Assembly: GCA_965262745.1 (NCBI GenBank)
Contig: OZ253558.1
Coordinates: 434,001-498,000, forward strand
Reading direction: 5' to 3'
Origin: JAJECS01 sp965262745
GTDB lineage: Bacteria; Chloroflexota; UBA11872
DNA length: 64,000 bases
Below, one piece after another: positions 34,335 through 43,320 of this stretch. Made by a program: the position numbers and the translations under genes. The notes below the pieces were generated by a model. The model was not told the DNA's origin. It did not search any database and saw only the letters and a program-made list of their open reading frames with translations. The first letter of the stretch is position 1, and each line of letters starts with the position of its first letter.

Positions 34335-35306
34335 CTACTCCGGGAAGTGACAGGCGACGCGCGCGCCGTCAATCGGGTCGAGCTGAGGGACCACAGTGCG
34401 GCATTTGTCCTGCGCCTTCCAGCAGCGTGGATGGAAGGGGCATCCGGGTGGGATGTCCGCCGCGCTGGGCACTTCTCCGGCAAGCTCGATGGGGACGTCG
34501 GTCCGCCGCTGGGTGGTGGGAACAGCGGAGAGCAGCGCGACGGTGTACGGGTGACGCGGATGCTCGAAGACTTCGCCGACCGGGCCCGATTCAACGATTC
34601 TGCCCAGGTACATGACGGCGACTCGATCGCACAAGTAGCGCACGACCGCCAAATCGTGCGAAACGAACAGCATCGCCAGATGCCGGCGCTCGCGGATGCG
34701 CTCCAGCAGCCGCAGGATCTGCGCCTGGACTGACACATCGAGCGCGGAGAGCGGCTCGTCGGCGACGAGAACCGCGGGCTCCAGGGCAATGGCGCGAGCC
34801 AGCGCCACCCGCTGCTGCTGTCCGCCGCTGAGCTGCCCGGGATACCGGCCGCCGAGATCGCTCGGCAGCCCGACTTCCTCGAGCACCTGGCTGACGTAGT
34901 CGTTGACCATGCGGGGACCCACCACCCCGCCGGCCTTGACTGGCAATCCCACGATGTCACGCACGCGACGTCTCGGGTTCAGCGATCCGGTCGCGTCCTG
35001 GAACACCATCTGGATCGACCGCCTGTCCTCGTGGTTGGCGGTTCTGGAGCGAGCGTGAATGTCGCGACCGCGAAACAGCACGCGGCCTTCGGTTGCCGTC
35101 TCGAGTCGAACGATGATGCGGCCTAGCGTGGTCTTGCCGCAGCCGCTTTCGCCGACCAAGCCCAGGGTCTCTTCGGCGTGGATGTCGAGGCTAACTCCCG
35201 CCACGGCGCGCAGACTGCGCGCCGCCCCGAAGAAGCCCCGATGTGGGAGATCGAAGACCTTGACCACGTCTTGAACCTGGAGCAAGGGCGTGGGACTAGA
35301 GGCCAT
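34335..35306 (-). CDS. Peptide ABC transporter ATP-binding protein (OppF/DppF type)
   Basis: 323 residues from ATG 35306, which overlaps the last base of the preceding gene's TGA. Walker A is GESGCGKTT, the signature LSGGQQQRVALARA, and Walker B VLVADEPLSALD. The C-terminal oligopeptide-transporter extension carries PPGCPFHPRCWKAQDKC, the cysteine-containing motif of OppD/F. It energises uptake with the OppD-type partner. It is the last gene of a seven-gene operon running from 42993 down to here. Confidence 0.93.
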   Translation of the reverse strand: MASSPTPLLQVQDVVKVFDLPHRGFFGAARSLRAVAGVSLDIHAEETLGLVGESGCGKTTLGRIIVRLETATEGRVLFRGRDIHARSRTANHEDRRSIQMVFQDATGSLNPRRRVRDIVGLPVKAGGVVGPRMVNDYVSQVLEEVGLPSDLGGRYPGQLSGGQQQRVALARAIALEPAVLVADEPLSALDVSVQAQILRLLERIRERRHLAMLFVSHDLAVVRYLCDRVAVMYLGRIVESGPVGEVFEHPRHPYTVALLSAVPTTQRRTDVPIELAGEVPSAADIPPGCPFHPRCWKAQDKCRTVVPQLDPIDGARVACHFPE

Positions 35307-36379
35307 CAGTACAGATGACAGCGAACCGTATGCCCAGGCTCCACGCCGCGGGGCTCGGGGTCCTCGATCGGGCATCGGTCGAAGCGCTGGGCGCAGCGGG
35401 GCTCGAAGTCGCAGCCGCGGCCCTCGACCGTCAGATCCGGCGGGAATCCCTCCAGCGGAATGAGATCGCGGCGCTCGCCCTTGACTTCAGGCACACAGGC
35501 GAGAAGTGCCTGCGTATAGGGGTGGAGCGGCCTCGCAAACACATGGTCGGTGGCGCCTGTTTCGGCGATCTTGCCCGCGTACATCACCAGCGTTTGGTGG
35601 CAGTTCTCCACCACGAGGCCCATGTTGTGGGTGATGAACAAGACGGCCATCCCGAGCTCGGCACTCAAGCGATGCAGCAGTCTGATGATCTGCGCCTGGA
35701 TCGTGACATCCAGCGCGGTTGTCGGTTCGTCGGCGATGAGGAGCTTTGGTCGATTGGCCAGAGCCATGGCGATCATGGCTCGCTGCGCCATCCCGCCACT
35801 GAACTGGTGGGGATACTGGCGCAGGCGGCCCTCCGCGTCGGGAATCCCCACGCGCTGCAGCAGATCAAGGGCACGCTCCCGGGCAGCGCGGCGACCTATG
35901 TGGTCGTGTTCGAGGATCGCTTCCTGGATCTGGAAGCCGATGGTGAGCACGGGATTGAGCGAGCTGAGAGGGTTCTGGAAGATCATGGCGATCTCTTTGC
36001 CCCGAATCTGGCGCAGCGTCCCGATGGGCGCGCCCACCAAGTCCCGCCCCTCGAATATCACCCGTCCGGACACGATTTCGCCAGGCGGCCGGATCAGGCC
36101 GAGAATCGAGAGTGCAGTGACGCTCTTGCCGCATCCCGACTCGCCGACAATGCCAACGACCTCACCGCGACGGACGGAGAAAGACACGCCGTTGACAGCT
36201 CGCACGAGTCCATTCTTTGTATGGAAATGCGTGTGAAGATCCTCGACCTTCAGCAGCACGGAGTCGTTCCGAGAACGCTCGCCAGGATGCTCTGCGGAAC
36301 CGGCCGCGGTTGGACCCAGTATCGGGCCTGTCCCGGCTCCTGTTCCAACCACTTGCATCATGCTCGCCCGCTGCCCCAA
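35306..36379 (-). CDS. Peptide ABC transporter ATP-binding protein (OppD/DppD type)
   Basis: 357 residues. Walker A is GESGCGKSVTALSI, the signature FSGGMAQRAMIAMA, and Walker B LLIADEPTTALDVTIQAQI. The C-terminal OppD extension (GRGCDFEPRCAQRFDRCPIEDPE) is present. The first about 40 residues are Gly/Ser-rich and poorly conserved, so a later start near VLLKVEDLHTHF is possible. A 240-bp gap separates it from the amidohydrolase gene upstream, and it could hold an internal promoter. Confidence 0.93.
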   Translation of the reverse strand: MGQRASMMQVVGTGAGTGPILGPTAAGSAEHPGERSRNDSVLLKVEDLHTHFHTKNGLVRAVNGVSFSVRRGEVVGIVGESGCGKSVTALSILGLIRPPGEIVSGRVIFEGRDLVGAPIGTLRQIRGKEIAMIFQNPLSSLNPVLTIGFQIQEAILEHDHIGRRAARERALDLLQRVGIPDAEGRLRQYPHQFSGGMAQRAMIAMALANRPKLLIADEPTTALDVTIQAQIIRLLHRLSAELGMAVLFITHNMGLVVENCHQTLVMYAGKIAETGATDHVFARPLHPYTQALLACVPEVKGERRDLIPLEGFPPDLTVEGRGCDFEPRCAQRFDRCPIEDPEPRGVEPGHTVRCHLY

Positions 36380-36619
36380 TTCCTTCCGTGCCGCACTCTA
36401 ATGAGCGATCCGAAGTCCCACGTAGAATCTCCGACTTGCACGCGCGACGCGGTACCTCCCACCACCATATCAGCCTCCGCCTCGCTCAAAGACCAGGTCC
36501 TCGAATTGCCTGCGGGTCAATAGTCATTCGATCCACCTGTCGATTGGCACTCTTCAATGGCTGCCCAAGCATGACGGAGGACGCAAGCGGCACTGCCGAT
36601 ATCGCAGCTCCTATCGGTC

Positions 36620-37654
36620 TCATCTTCCCGCCGGATACGCATCCGAATCATCTCCCCACAGGAGCCTGCACGCGGTCCCTCCCAGGATCATGGCCGACTC
36701 CTCGCTGCTGAGGAACGGCGCCTCGCGAATCGACCTGATGAGCTCTGGATAGCCCACGCTTCCCAAATACGGCCAATCGGTTCCGAAAATGATCCGGTCG
36801 GCGCCGAGCCCTTGCGTAAGAACTTCAACGATCCGCAGTGCGCTGCGATACGGATACTCCTCGTTTTGAGGGATGACGTGTTGATAGGCCGACAGTCCGC
36901 AGAACAGGTTTGGGTGTGGCGAAATCATGTCGATCGGTCCTTGCAACAGCTCGTAATCGATTTCTCCGTCGGCGAGTGATTTGGGCTCAGCTTCGCCATA
37001 TTGGACGCTCTTAAGCTCATTCGGTCTTAGAATCGGAGTCCCGTAATGCGTGATTTCCATACGCACGTCGGGATGCGTCTCCGCCACCGTATGGACGGTC
37101 TCGGCGAATTCCCCGAATGACCGGTACTTGTCGACGAGTCGCGGCGCAAACCAGGGGAAATGAAGGTACCAATACGAGAGATCGATGATGCACGGAACCT
37201 GCCGCTCCGACATCAACTCGAATATGGGCCGCCACCCTGGCTCGTCGATGGTTGAGTTGGTGAAGGCGGGCAGTATTTTGAGGCCGGTGGCGCCGTTGTC
37301 GAGGTCGCGCGCCGCCCGTTCCACGTAGCCCGGCACGCGTGGATCGATGGAGTCGGCAAACAAGAAGAAGCGATCTTTGTGGGCTGCCCAGTCGCGCCAG
37401 TAGCAGGCCTTGTTGATGAATGGATCAAAGCTGACCAGGATGTCGTCGCGGGCGTCGGGGTGAAAATGCTCCATCACGTCGATGATCGTGGACGTCAGCA
37501 GGCACGCGTAGTCGATGCCAGCGTGGTCCATTTGCGCGATGAGGTCGTCAACTCCCCCGCCCCATCGAGCGCCGCCCCATTTGTGCGCCACCTGTTCGTA
37601 GCCGGGCTCCTGCCGGTCGATCAGATGGGCGTGTGTGTCAATGACTGGAGTCAT
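36620..37654 (-). CDS. Amidohydrolase-family (TIM-barrel) metal-dependent hydrolase
   Basis: 344 residues from ATG 37654, overlapping the M20 peptidase stop (ATGA). The start VIDTHAHLID gives the H-x-H metal ligands of amidohydrolase_2 proteins. ITHYGTP supplies a further His, and IIFGTDWPYLGSVGY the catalytic Asp near the end of the barrel. Such enzymes hydrolyse or decarboxylate small acids and lactones. Being inside a peptide-transporter operon next to an M20 peptidase suggests that the imported compound is an amide or peptide cleaved in two steps. Confidence 0.85.
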   Translation of the reverse strand: MTPVIDTHAHLIDRQEPGYEQVAHKWGGARWGGGVDDLIAQMDHAGIDYACLLTSTIIDVMEHFHPDARDDILVSFDPFINKACYWRDWAAHKDRFFLFADSIDPRVPGYVERAARDLDNGATGLKILPAFTNSTIDEPGWRPIFELMSERQVPCIIDLSYWYLHFPWFAPRLVDKYRSFGEFAETVHTVAETHPDVRMEITHYGTPILRPNELKSVQYGEAEPKSLADGEIDYELLQGPIDMISPHPNLFCGLSAYQHVIPQNEEYPYRSALRIVEVLTQGLGADRIIFGTDWPYLGSVGYPELIRSIREAPFLSSEESAMILGGTACRLLWGDDSDAYPAGR

Positions 37655-38946
37655 TGCGTCACCTCGCTTCCACACCACTCCATGGCCATGGCTGCCACGA
37701 ACTGGATCACCGGCACCATGCTCGGCAACTCAATGTACTCGTCCGGAGCGTGGGCTCCGCCGCCGCTGCCTGGGCCGAGAATCAGTGCCGGCGTGTACTT
37801 GTTGAAGCTGAAATGCTGAATGTCGCACCAGGCATTGACGGTAATCCAGCGCACGGGAATCCCCGCGACCTCCTCATGGACGCGGGCAAAGGTCTGATAG
37901 AAGGGGTCATCCTCGCGCAGCAGCCAGACCGGTTCGGTCGCAAGCCCCTCGAACTCGACCTCGGGCGGGTGGTCACGCAGCCACGGGTCTTGCCGAGCGA
38001 ACTCGTCAATCGTCTGCCGGATCTCCTGTCGAGTCGACGCCAGCGAGTCCGGGGGGTTGAAGGCCATGCAGCACTCGATCTCGCATTTCGCCGGGAGATT
38101 GGAGTACCACTCCCCGCCGCGGATTCGACCGACGGAGAAGTGAATCTCGTTCTCGATAGCGTTCCAGCCGCCGGGAAGCGGCGCAGCGCGCTTCCGGTCC
38201 CGCAGTCCGCGAAGCGCTTCGGCGACCTGCATGGCCAGGTGGATGGCGTCGGTCTCTCGATCCGACCGTACCGGCGACCCGCCGCTGCCAAATACACGAA
38301 CGACGAACTGCACCTGCCCTGAATGATTCGTGTAGGCACGGCCCAACGGCGAACCATCGACCATCCAGGCCGCATCCGCCGTGTAGCCGCGCGCCATGCA
38401 AGCCAGCGTGCCATTGGCGGCAGCCTCTTCGTCGATGGCGCTTTGCAGAATTACGTCCCCCGCGGGCTCGAATCCCGCCTCCTGCAGCGCGCGCACGGCG
38501 GCCAGGATGTCAACGATCCCGCCCTTGTCGTCGATGGCGCCGCGCGCATACATGCGGTCGCCCACGATCGTTGCTCCCCACGGATCGTGGGTCCAAAGCT
38601 CGACGGGATCGGCCGGGACGGTGTCTATGTGCGCGTTGAGGATCAGTGAGCGGCCGCCCCCAGTGCCTTTCCAGACGCCCACGACGTTGGGACGATTCTC
38701 GTAGGACCACCTGGACCGCGTCCAGCCCGGCAGCGACGCCAGCGCCTCCGGGTCGCAGTCGAACACGTCAACGTCCAGGCCGAGTTCCGAAAACTGCTCG
38801 GCTACCCAGGCTTGCGCGGCCGCCTCCGAGCCCGTCGGGCTCGGTATGGACAGCAACTCCCCCAGCAGCCCGATGGTCTCGGCGTGCATGGCCTCGACGC
38901 GTTCGAAAGCCGCCTGACGCACCGTCGCGTGCGATCGGTCGCTCAT
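37651..38946 (-). CDS. M20-family peptidase/deacylase (ArgE/DapE type)
   Basis: 431 residues. ATG 38946 is preceded by AGGAGG at 9 nt, while an upstream in-frame ATG at 39111 would add 55 unlikely residues. Metal ligands and catalytic residues are in LNAHIDTVP (H and D), ARGAIDDKGG (bridging D), SAIDEEAAANGT (catalytic E, ligand E) and the late GGGAHAPDEYIE (His). The family removes acyl groups or C-terminal residues from amino acids. In this operon it probably processes the imported substrate. Confidence 0.9.
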   Translation of the reverse strand: MSDRSHATVRQAAFERVEAMHAETIGLLGELLSIPSPTGSEAAAQAWVAEQFSELGLDVDVFDCDPEALASLPGWTRSRWSYENRPNVVGVWKGTGGGRSLILNAHIDTVPADPVELWTHDPWGATIVGDRMYARGAIDDKGGIVDILAAVRALQEAGFEPAGDVILQSAIDEEAAANGTLACMARGYTADAAWMVDGSPLGRAYTNHSGQVQFVVRVFGSGGSPVRSDRETDAIHLAMQVAEALRGLRDRKRAAPLPGGWNAIENEIHFSVGRIRGGEWYSNLPAKCEIECCMAFNPPDSLASTRQEIRQTIDEFARQDPWLRDHPPEVEFEGLATEPVWLLREDDPFYQTFARVHEEVAGIPVRWITVNAWCDIQHFSFNKYTPALILGPGSGGGAHAPDEYIELPSMVPVIQFVAAMAMEWCGSEVTQ

Positions 38947-39025
38947 TGCCCAACGCCTCCTCTTGCCAGCCGGTTCATCGTTGCCTCCAGCCTCCCCGCG
39001 CGGTCGCGACCGCCGATGCGGGGGT

Positions 39026-39931
39026 CTACCGAACGCGTTCCTCGCCCAGCGTGCGCTGCAGCGCGTCGCCAAGCACGAAGAACACAAACGAAACCATGGC
39101 CACCAAGACACTCGGAATCAGCGCCAGATACGGGGCCCTGAAGATGTGGCCGCGCGCGTCGGCTATGAGCGTGCCCCAGTCCGCGTCTGGCGGCCTGACA
39201 CCCAAGCCGAGGAAACTGAGCCCGGCGATCGCCACGATCATCCAGCTCATCTGGATCGTCATGAGCGCCACGGCCAGCGGCAGCACGTTCGGGAAAATCT
39301 CATACCGGATGATCCGCCAGCCGCCAAGCCCCGATACCTCCGCGGCCTCGACAAACGGGCGCTGTTTGATCGAAAGCACCAGGCTGCGCAGGGTCCGGGC
39401 CGTTCCGGGAGTGCCGCCGATCATCAGGGCGATCATGGCGTTTCGAATATCCGTTCCCAGCACGGCGACCATGAGGATCACCAGCAAAAGGAACGGAAAG
39501 GCGAGCAGCACGTCGATGATCCGCATGAGCACGGAATCCACCCAACCCCCGAAGTAGCCGCTCGTCATCCCGATCACAAGGCCCGCGACCATCGCTCCGA
39601 ACGCCGGGATGAGTCCTGCCATGATCGAGAGCCGTCCGCCGACGATCAGCCGGCTGTGGTAGTCGCGGCCCAGATGATCGGTTCCAAGCGCATGCCCATC
39701 CGACCACAGCGGGAGGTATCGCTCCGACAAAACGACCTCCGTCGGGTCGCCCGGTGCGATCCAGGGGGCAACAATCGCGAACACCATCATCGCCGCGGCA
39801 ACGGTCAATAGGATCGAGATCCATCGGTTCGCGCTCACCCACGCGGCAAGGGCGCCGGTTTTACTGGACCCCGCCATCCCGACGCGGTTCCCGCCGCGCA
39901 GCGCCGGATCCACAGGATCATGCCCGCGCAT
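39026..39931 (-). CDS. Peptide ABC transporter permease (DppC type)
   Basis: 301 residues with six membrane segments. The N-terminal conserved block is HALGTDHLGRDYHSRLIVGGR, and the EAA loop that contacts the ATPase is VEAAEVSGLGGWRIIRYEIFPN. AIAGLSFLGLGVRPPDADWG is the DppC/OppC C-terminal signature. It overlaps the end of the DppB-type gene by 14 bp, so the two permease halves are translated together. Confidence 0.93.
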   Translation of the reverse strand: MRGHDPVDPALRGGNRVGMAGSSKTGALAAWVSANRWISILLTVAAAMMVFAIVAPWIAPGDPTEVVLSERYLPLWSDGHALGTDHLGRDYHSRLIVGGRLSIMAGLIPAFGAMVAGLVIGMTSGYFGGWVDSVLMRIIDVLLAFPFLLLVILMVAVLGTDIRNAMIALMIGGTPGTARTLRSLVLSIKQRPFVEAAEVSGLGGWRIIRYEIFPNVLPLAVALMTIQMSWMIVAIAGLSFLGLGVRPPDADWGTLIADARGHIFRAPYLALIPSVLVAMVSFVFFVLGDALQRTLGEERVR

Positions 39932-40886
39932 AGCGAATCCTCGGATCGATGAGGCCGTAGGAAAGGTCGACGAGGAGATTGACGACGGTGAAGATCACGA
40001 GAATCAGCAGCGTGATGCCCTGCACAATTGGGAAATCCCTGGCGAGGATGGCATTCACCAGGCCGCGCCCGAGACCCGGCCACGCGAACATGAACTCGAC
40101 GAGCACCGATCCGGAGAGGAAACCGCCAAACATCAGGCCGGTGTTGGTGACAATTGGAACCATCGCGTTGCGCAGCACGTGGACCAGAAACACCCGGCGC
40201 TCGGACAGGCCCTTGGCGTAGGCGGTACGCGCATAGTCGCCCAGAAGGGCGTCGGTGATCGCGGCCTTGACAATGCGCCCGAGCACAAGACCGGGCACGG
40301 TGGCCAGCGTCACGGCCGGCAGGACCAGATGCCGCAGCCGGTCGAAAAGGTCGGAGCTCTCGACCGACTGCATGCCCAGCACGGGGAGCCAGCCGAGATT
40401 GACGCCGAAGATGATCATCAAGATCAGGGCGAGCGAGAACGAGGGGATGCTGATCATGACAACCGAGAAGCCGGACAGCGCATAGTCCGCCACCCACATG
40501 CGTCGATGCACGAACAGGGCGGCGACAATGCCGATGCCGGTGCCGCCCAGGACTGCGACGACCCACGCTGTTGCACCCAGAATGGCGGTGTTGACCGCGC
40601 GAAGCCTCATGAACTCCCCGACCGATTGAGGTTGGACGATCGAGTCCCCAAGGTCGCCGCGGATCAGCTGCCCGATCCAGTACAGATACTGGACGGGCGC
40701 CGGCAAATCGAGGCCGAACCGCTCGGTGTACCTGGCGACGAGCTTGGGATTGGTAACGCCCTGGGTCCCAAGCATCAGCTGGATGGGATCTCCGGGGATC
40801 GCTCGCAAGACGCCGAAGACGAGGATGCTTCCGCCCACAATCACCAAGACCGAGGCCCCGAGGCGTCGCAGCAGAAAACCGGTCAT
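39918..40886 (-). CDS. Peptide ABC transporter permease (DppB type)
   Basis: 322 residues with the DppB pattern: first membrane segment LGASVLVIVGGSILVFGVLRAIPGDP (quoted in part), a long periplasmic loop, and the EAA loop in YAKGLSERRVFLVHVLRNA. VEFMFAWPGLGRGLVNAILARDFP is the C-terminal signature. It forms the channel together with DppC. It is separated from the binding-protein gene by 181 bp containing a strong hairpin. Confidence 0.93.
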   Translation of the reverse strand: MTGFLLRRLGASVLVIVGGSILVFGVLRAIPGDPIQLMLGTQGVTNPKLVARYTERFGLDLPAPVQYLYWIGQLIRGDLGDSIVQPQSVGEFMRLRAVNTAILGATAWVVAVLGGTGIGIVAALFVHRRMWVADYALSGFSVVMISIPSFSLALILMIIFGVNLGWLPVLGMQSVESSDLFDRLRHLVLPAVTLATVPGLVLGRIVKAAITDALLGDYARTAYAKGLSERRVFLVHVLRNAMVPIVTNTGLMFGGFLSGSVLVEFMFAWPGLGRGLVNAILARDFPIVQGITLLILVIFTVVNLLVDLSYGLIDPRIRYARA

Positions 40887-40995
40887 CGGCCCTCAGCGTC
40901 CAGGGCGCCATACGGCGACGGGCGCGTGGATCCCGCACATTGCGACCAAACCAATTCCCACACTAGACAAGTCCCAGCCGTTCGTTCTCGCACCT

Positions 40996-41022
40996 TCCCG
41001 GGACCCTCGAAGGGTCCCGGGA
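40996..41022. promoter_or_regulatory. Hairpin between binding-protein and permease genes
   Basis: A perfect inverted repeat, CCCGGGACCCT-cga-AGGGTCCCGGG (40997-41021), extended by one T-A pair, lies 46 bp past the stop of the binding-protein gene. There is no T-tract. In ABC operons such hairpins commonly protect the 3' end of the binding-protein mRNA, so that this protein is made in excess over the permeases. Confidence 0.6.
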
Positions 41023-41067
41023 GAATCGCAAGGGGAGGTTGATCTCCCTAACTAAGACGGGGATGGG

Positions 41068-42993
41068 CTACCGATCGAGCCAGACCCGCTCGAGTTCGTT
41101 GACCCGATAGGGTCGATAGAAGAGACCGTGCACATCGGACTTGGCCAGCACGGGGAATCGGCTCAGCACGCCCCATTGCATGACTGCCTCCTCCGCGAGG
41201 ATCTGCTGAACTTCCTGGTAGGCAGCAGCCCGGGTCTCTGGATTCATGTCCTTGCGAGCTTGCGTCAAGAGCTCGTCCACCCGCTCGTCGCAGAATTGCG
41301 CGAAGTTCCAGCCGGCGCCAGCCTTCTCCGCCGGCGGGCGTTCCTCGCACAAGTAGGTCGGGTCCAACAAGAAGCTCGGATCCGGGAGCGCCGTGTTCCA
41401 TCCCAGCGGATAGAGCTCGAGCTTGTCCGGGTTCCGGATGCCTTCCACATCGTCGAACACTACGGACGGGTCCATGATCCAGAATTCGGTCTCGATCCCG
41501 ATGTCCTTCAAGTTCTGCTGCATGAAGAGGCGGTTGTCGTCCACCGGCGTGCCCGCCGCGAGCCAGGCGGCAATAGTGAAGCTGGCGCGCTTGCCGTCGC
41601 TTTCTCGCACGCGCACGCCATCGGAGCCCAGCTTCCAGCCAAGATCCTCCAAGATCTGCCTGGATTTCTCAGGGTCGTATTCGTACGTAGGCACGTCCGG
41701 ATTGAACCCATACCCGTGTGGGTACCACGGGGTCGGCAGGAACTGGTTGAACGGCTCCAGCTCCTTGATCCTGCTCTTCCAGTCATAGGCATGGGACAGC
41801 GCTCTGCGAAAGTCCCGATTGTCGAACGGATCGATGGCGTTGTTGGACGACAGATAAAAGTACGTGTTCGTTGCGTACAGCAGCAGGCGGAACCTGGCGT
41901 CGTCCCTGAGCTCCAGGATGTCCGGTGTTAGCGCGAACGGAAACACATCGATGTTTCCCGCCCTGAACTCGGCCGCCGCCGCCTGGGCATCCGGAATGAT
42001 TCGGTAGATGACCTTGTCGAGGAACGCCTCGTTATCCGGGTTCCAGTAGTCATCGTTACGGACCAGGCTGAGCTGAACGCCCGGCTCGAAGGAATCAAAC
42101 TTGAATGGCCCAGTTCCCACTGGGTTGAGATCGATGTCCTCCCCGAACCTCTCAATGGCAGCCGGACTCGTCATGTATGTGGCCTCAGTCGTCAGCCGCC
42201 AGCCGAGAATCGGGTCGGCGTCGATTCCTGAGAACACCCGAATGACATCGTCGCTCAACTTCTCAGCGTGGCTGAGCAAGGCCCAGTTCGTGTAGGGATA
42301 CACGCCGGTATCGTGGAACGGGTGATCGTCCATAAAGACGCGGTTCAAGTTGAAGACTGCCGCATCAGCGTTGAAGTCGGTGCCGTCGTGGAACTTGATG
42401 CCTTTACGGATCGTGAGGTCGATGAACGTGCCGTCGGGTGAGATTTCGAAGGATTCGGCCAGCCAGGGGACAGGCTCGACCTTCTCGAAATCGAACTTGA
42501 GCAGCGTCTCGGAAATCATGAACGCGATGCTCTTGTCGACTTCGGCAAGAGCCTGGGGTCCCTCGATTCCACCCACCTGCGGGTCCCGCGTATGGCGCAC
42601 GATCAGCGTGCCGCCACGGCGAACGTCGACGAGCCTCTCGACCTCGCGCGTGACGACCTTCTGGACTTCGACCTCGCGGATCACGTCGCGGGTGACGACC
42701 TTTTCGACCTCAACCTCTTTGATGGTTTCGACCGGGACTTCCTTGATCACCTCTCTGGTGACGACCGTCTCGACCGGGACTTCCTTGATTACCTCTTTGG
42801 TGACGACCGTCTCGACCGGGACTTCCTTGATTACCTCTTTGACTTCGGTGACCGTCACCGTCACGGTCTTCTCAACAACCTCGGCTTCGCCACACGCCGC
42901 CAGAATGGCGGCCAACGTGGCAGATCCGCCGCCGAGCACGGCTGCGCGCAGCAAATGCCGACGCGTCACCCTGGATTCAACTGCTCGTCCCAT
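41068..42993 (-). CDS. Peptide ABC transporter substrate-binding lipoprotein (family 5)
   Basis: 641 residues from ATG 42993 (GGGGAGA at 5 nt). The N-terminus has both a twin arginine (VTRRHLLRAA) and a lipobox (LAAILAAC), so it is probably exported folded and lipid-anchored. Residues about 35-120 are a Val/Glu/Lys/Thr repeat spacer (KEVIKEVPVETVVT units). Family 5 binding-protein domains follow (ISPDGTFIDLTIRKGIKFHD, PVGTGPFKFDSFEPGV, RRALSHAYDW). It captures a peptide-like ligand for the operon's transporter. First gene of the operon. Confidence 0.92.
   Translation of the reverse strand: MGRAVESRVTRRHLLRAAVLGGGSATLAAILAACGEAEVVEKTVTVTVTEVKEVIKEVPVETVVTKEVIKEVPVETVVTREVIKEVPVETIKEVEVEKVVTRDVIREVEVQKVVTREVERLVDVRRGGTLIVRHTRDPQVGGIEGPQALAEVDKSIAFMISETLLKFDFEKVEPVPWLAESFEISPDGTFIDLTIRKGIKFHDGTDFNADAAVFNLNRVFMDDHPFHDTGVYPYTNWALLSHAEKLSDDVIRVFSGIDADPILGWRLTTEATYMTSPAAIERFGEDIDLNPVGTGPFKFDSFEPGVQLSLVRNDDYWNPDNEAFLDKVIYRIIPDAQAAAAEFRAGNIDVFPFALTPDILELRDDARFRLLLYATNTYFYLSSNNAIDPFDNRDFRRALSHAYDWKSRIKELEPFNQFLPTPWYPHGYGFNPDVPTYEYDPEKSRQILEDLGWKLGSDGVRVRESDGKRASFTIAAWLAAGTPVDDNRLFMQQNLKDIGIETEFWIMDPSVVFDDVEGIRNPDKLELYPLGWNTALPDPSFLLDPTYLCEERPPAEKAGAGWNFAQFCDERVDELLTQARKDMNPETRAAAYQEVQQILAEEAVMQWGVLSRFPVLAKSDVHGLFYRPYRVNELERVWLDR
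42727..42840 (-). repeat. 42-bp tandem coding repeat in the binding-protein spacer
   Basis: 2.7 copies of a 42-bp unit (42727-42768, 42769-42810, 42811-42840) with two or three base differences between copies. Each unit encodes the 14-residue module T-K/R-E-V-I-K-E-V-P-V-E-T-V-V. The near identity at DNA level indicates recent expansion within the gene rather than mere protein-level constraint. Confidence 0.8.
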
Positions 42994-43320
42994 ATAAATC
43001 TCCCCTATGCACACATGCGCGGACTGGCCCCAAGCATCCGCAGGCGCCCGAAATCGGCGGCGAATCACCGCAGAGCGAACAATTCAGCGATGATTTACCG
43101 CAGGTTGAATAATTATGAACTCAATTGTTCATTTCCGTCAACGGAGCGCATACCCTCACCAGACCCGGCCTCGAGGGTGTCCTCTTCCCGAGAGGCAGCG
43201 GCGGGTGGCGCTCATCTAGACGGACTATGCGGCCACGTTTTGGCAGCGCTAAGACCTCGGCGGGTTGTTCGACCTGGGTCAGGTGCCCGGTGTAGTCGCG
43301 GTCGTGGCTGTACTACTGGA
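42994..43320. other. Upstream region of the ABC operon
   Basis: 327 bp before the binding-protein gene. The first about 150 bp are clearly A+T-richer than the neighbourhood (around 43070-43140, with TTGAATAATTATGAACTC) and probably carry the operon promoter, but I cannot fix a -35/-10 pair. The remainder is decayed sequence leading into the inner right repeat. Confidence 0.4.

Noticed and set aside
42600..42870. Regular repeats resembling a CRISPR-like or non-coding tandem array
   Set aside because: The repeats are in frame inside the binding-protein gene and encode the Val/Glu/Lys spacer. There are no unique spacers and no cas genes.
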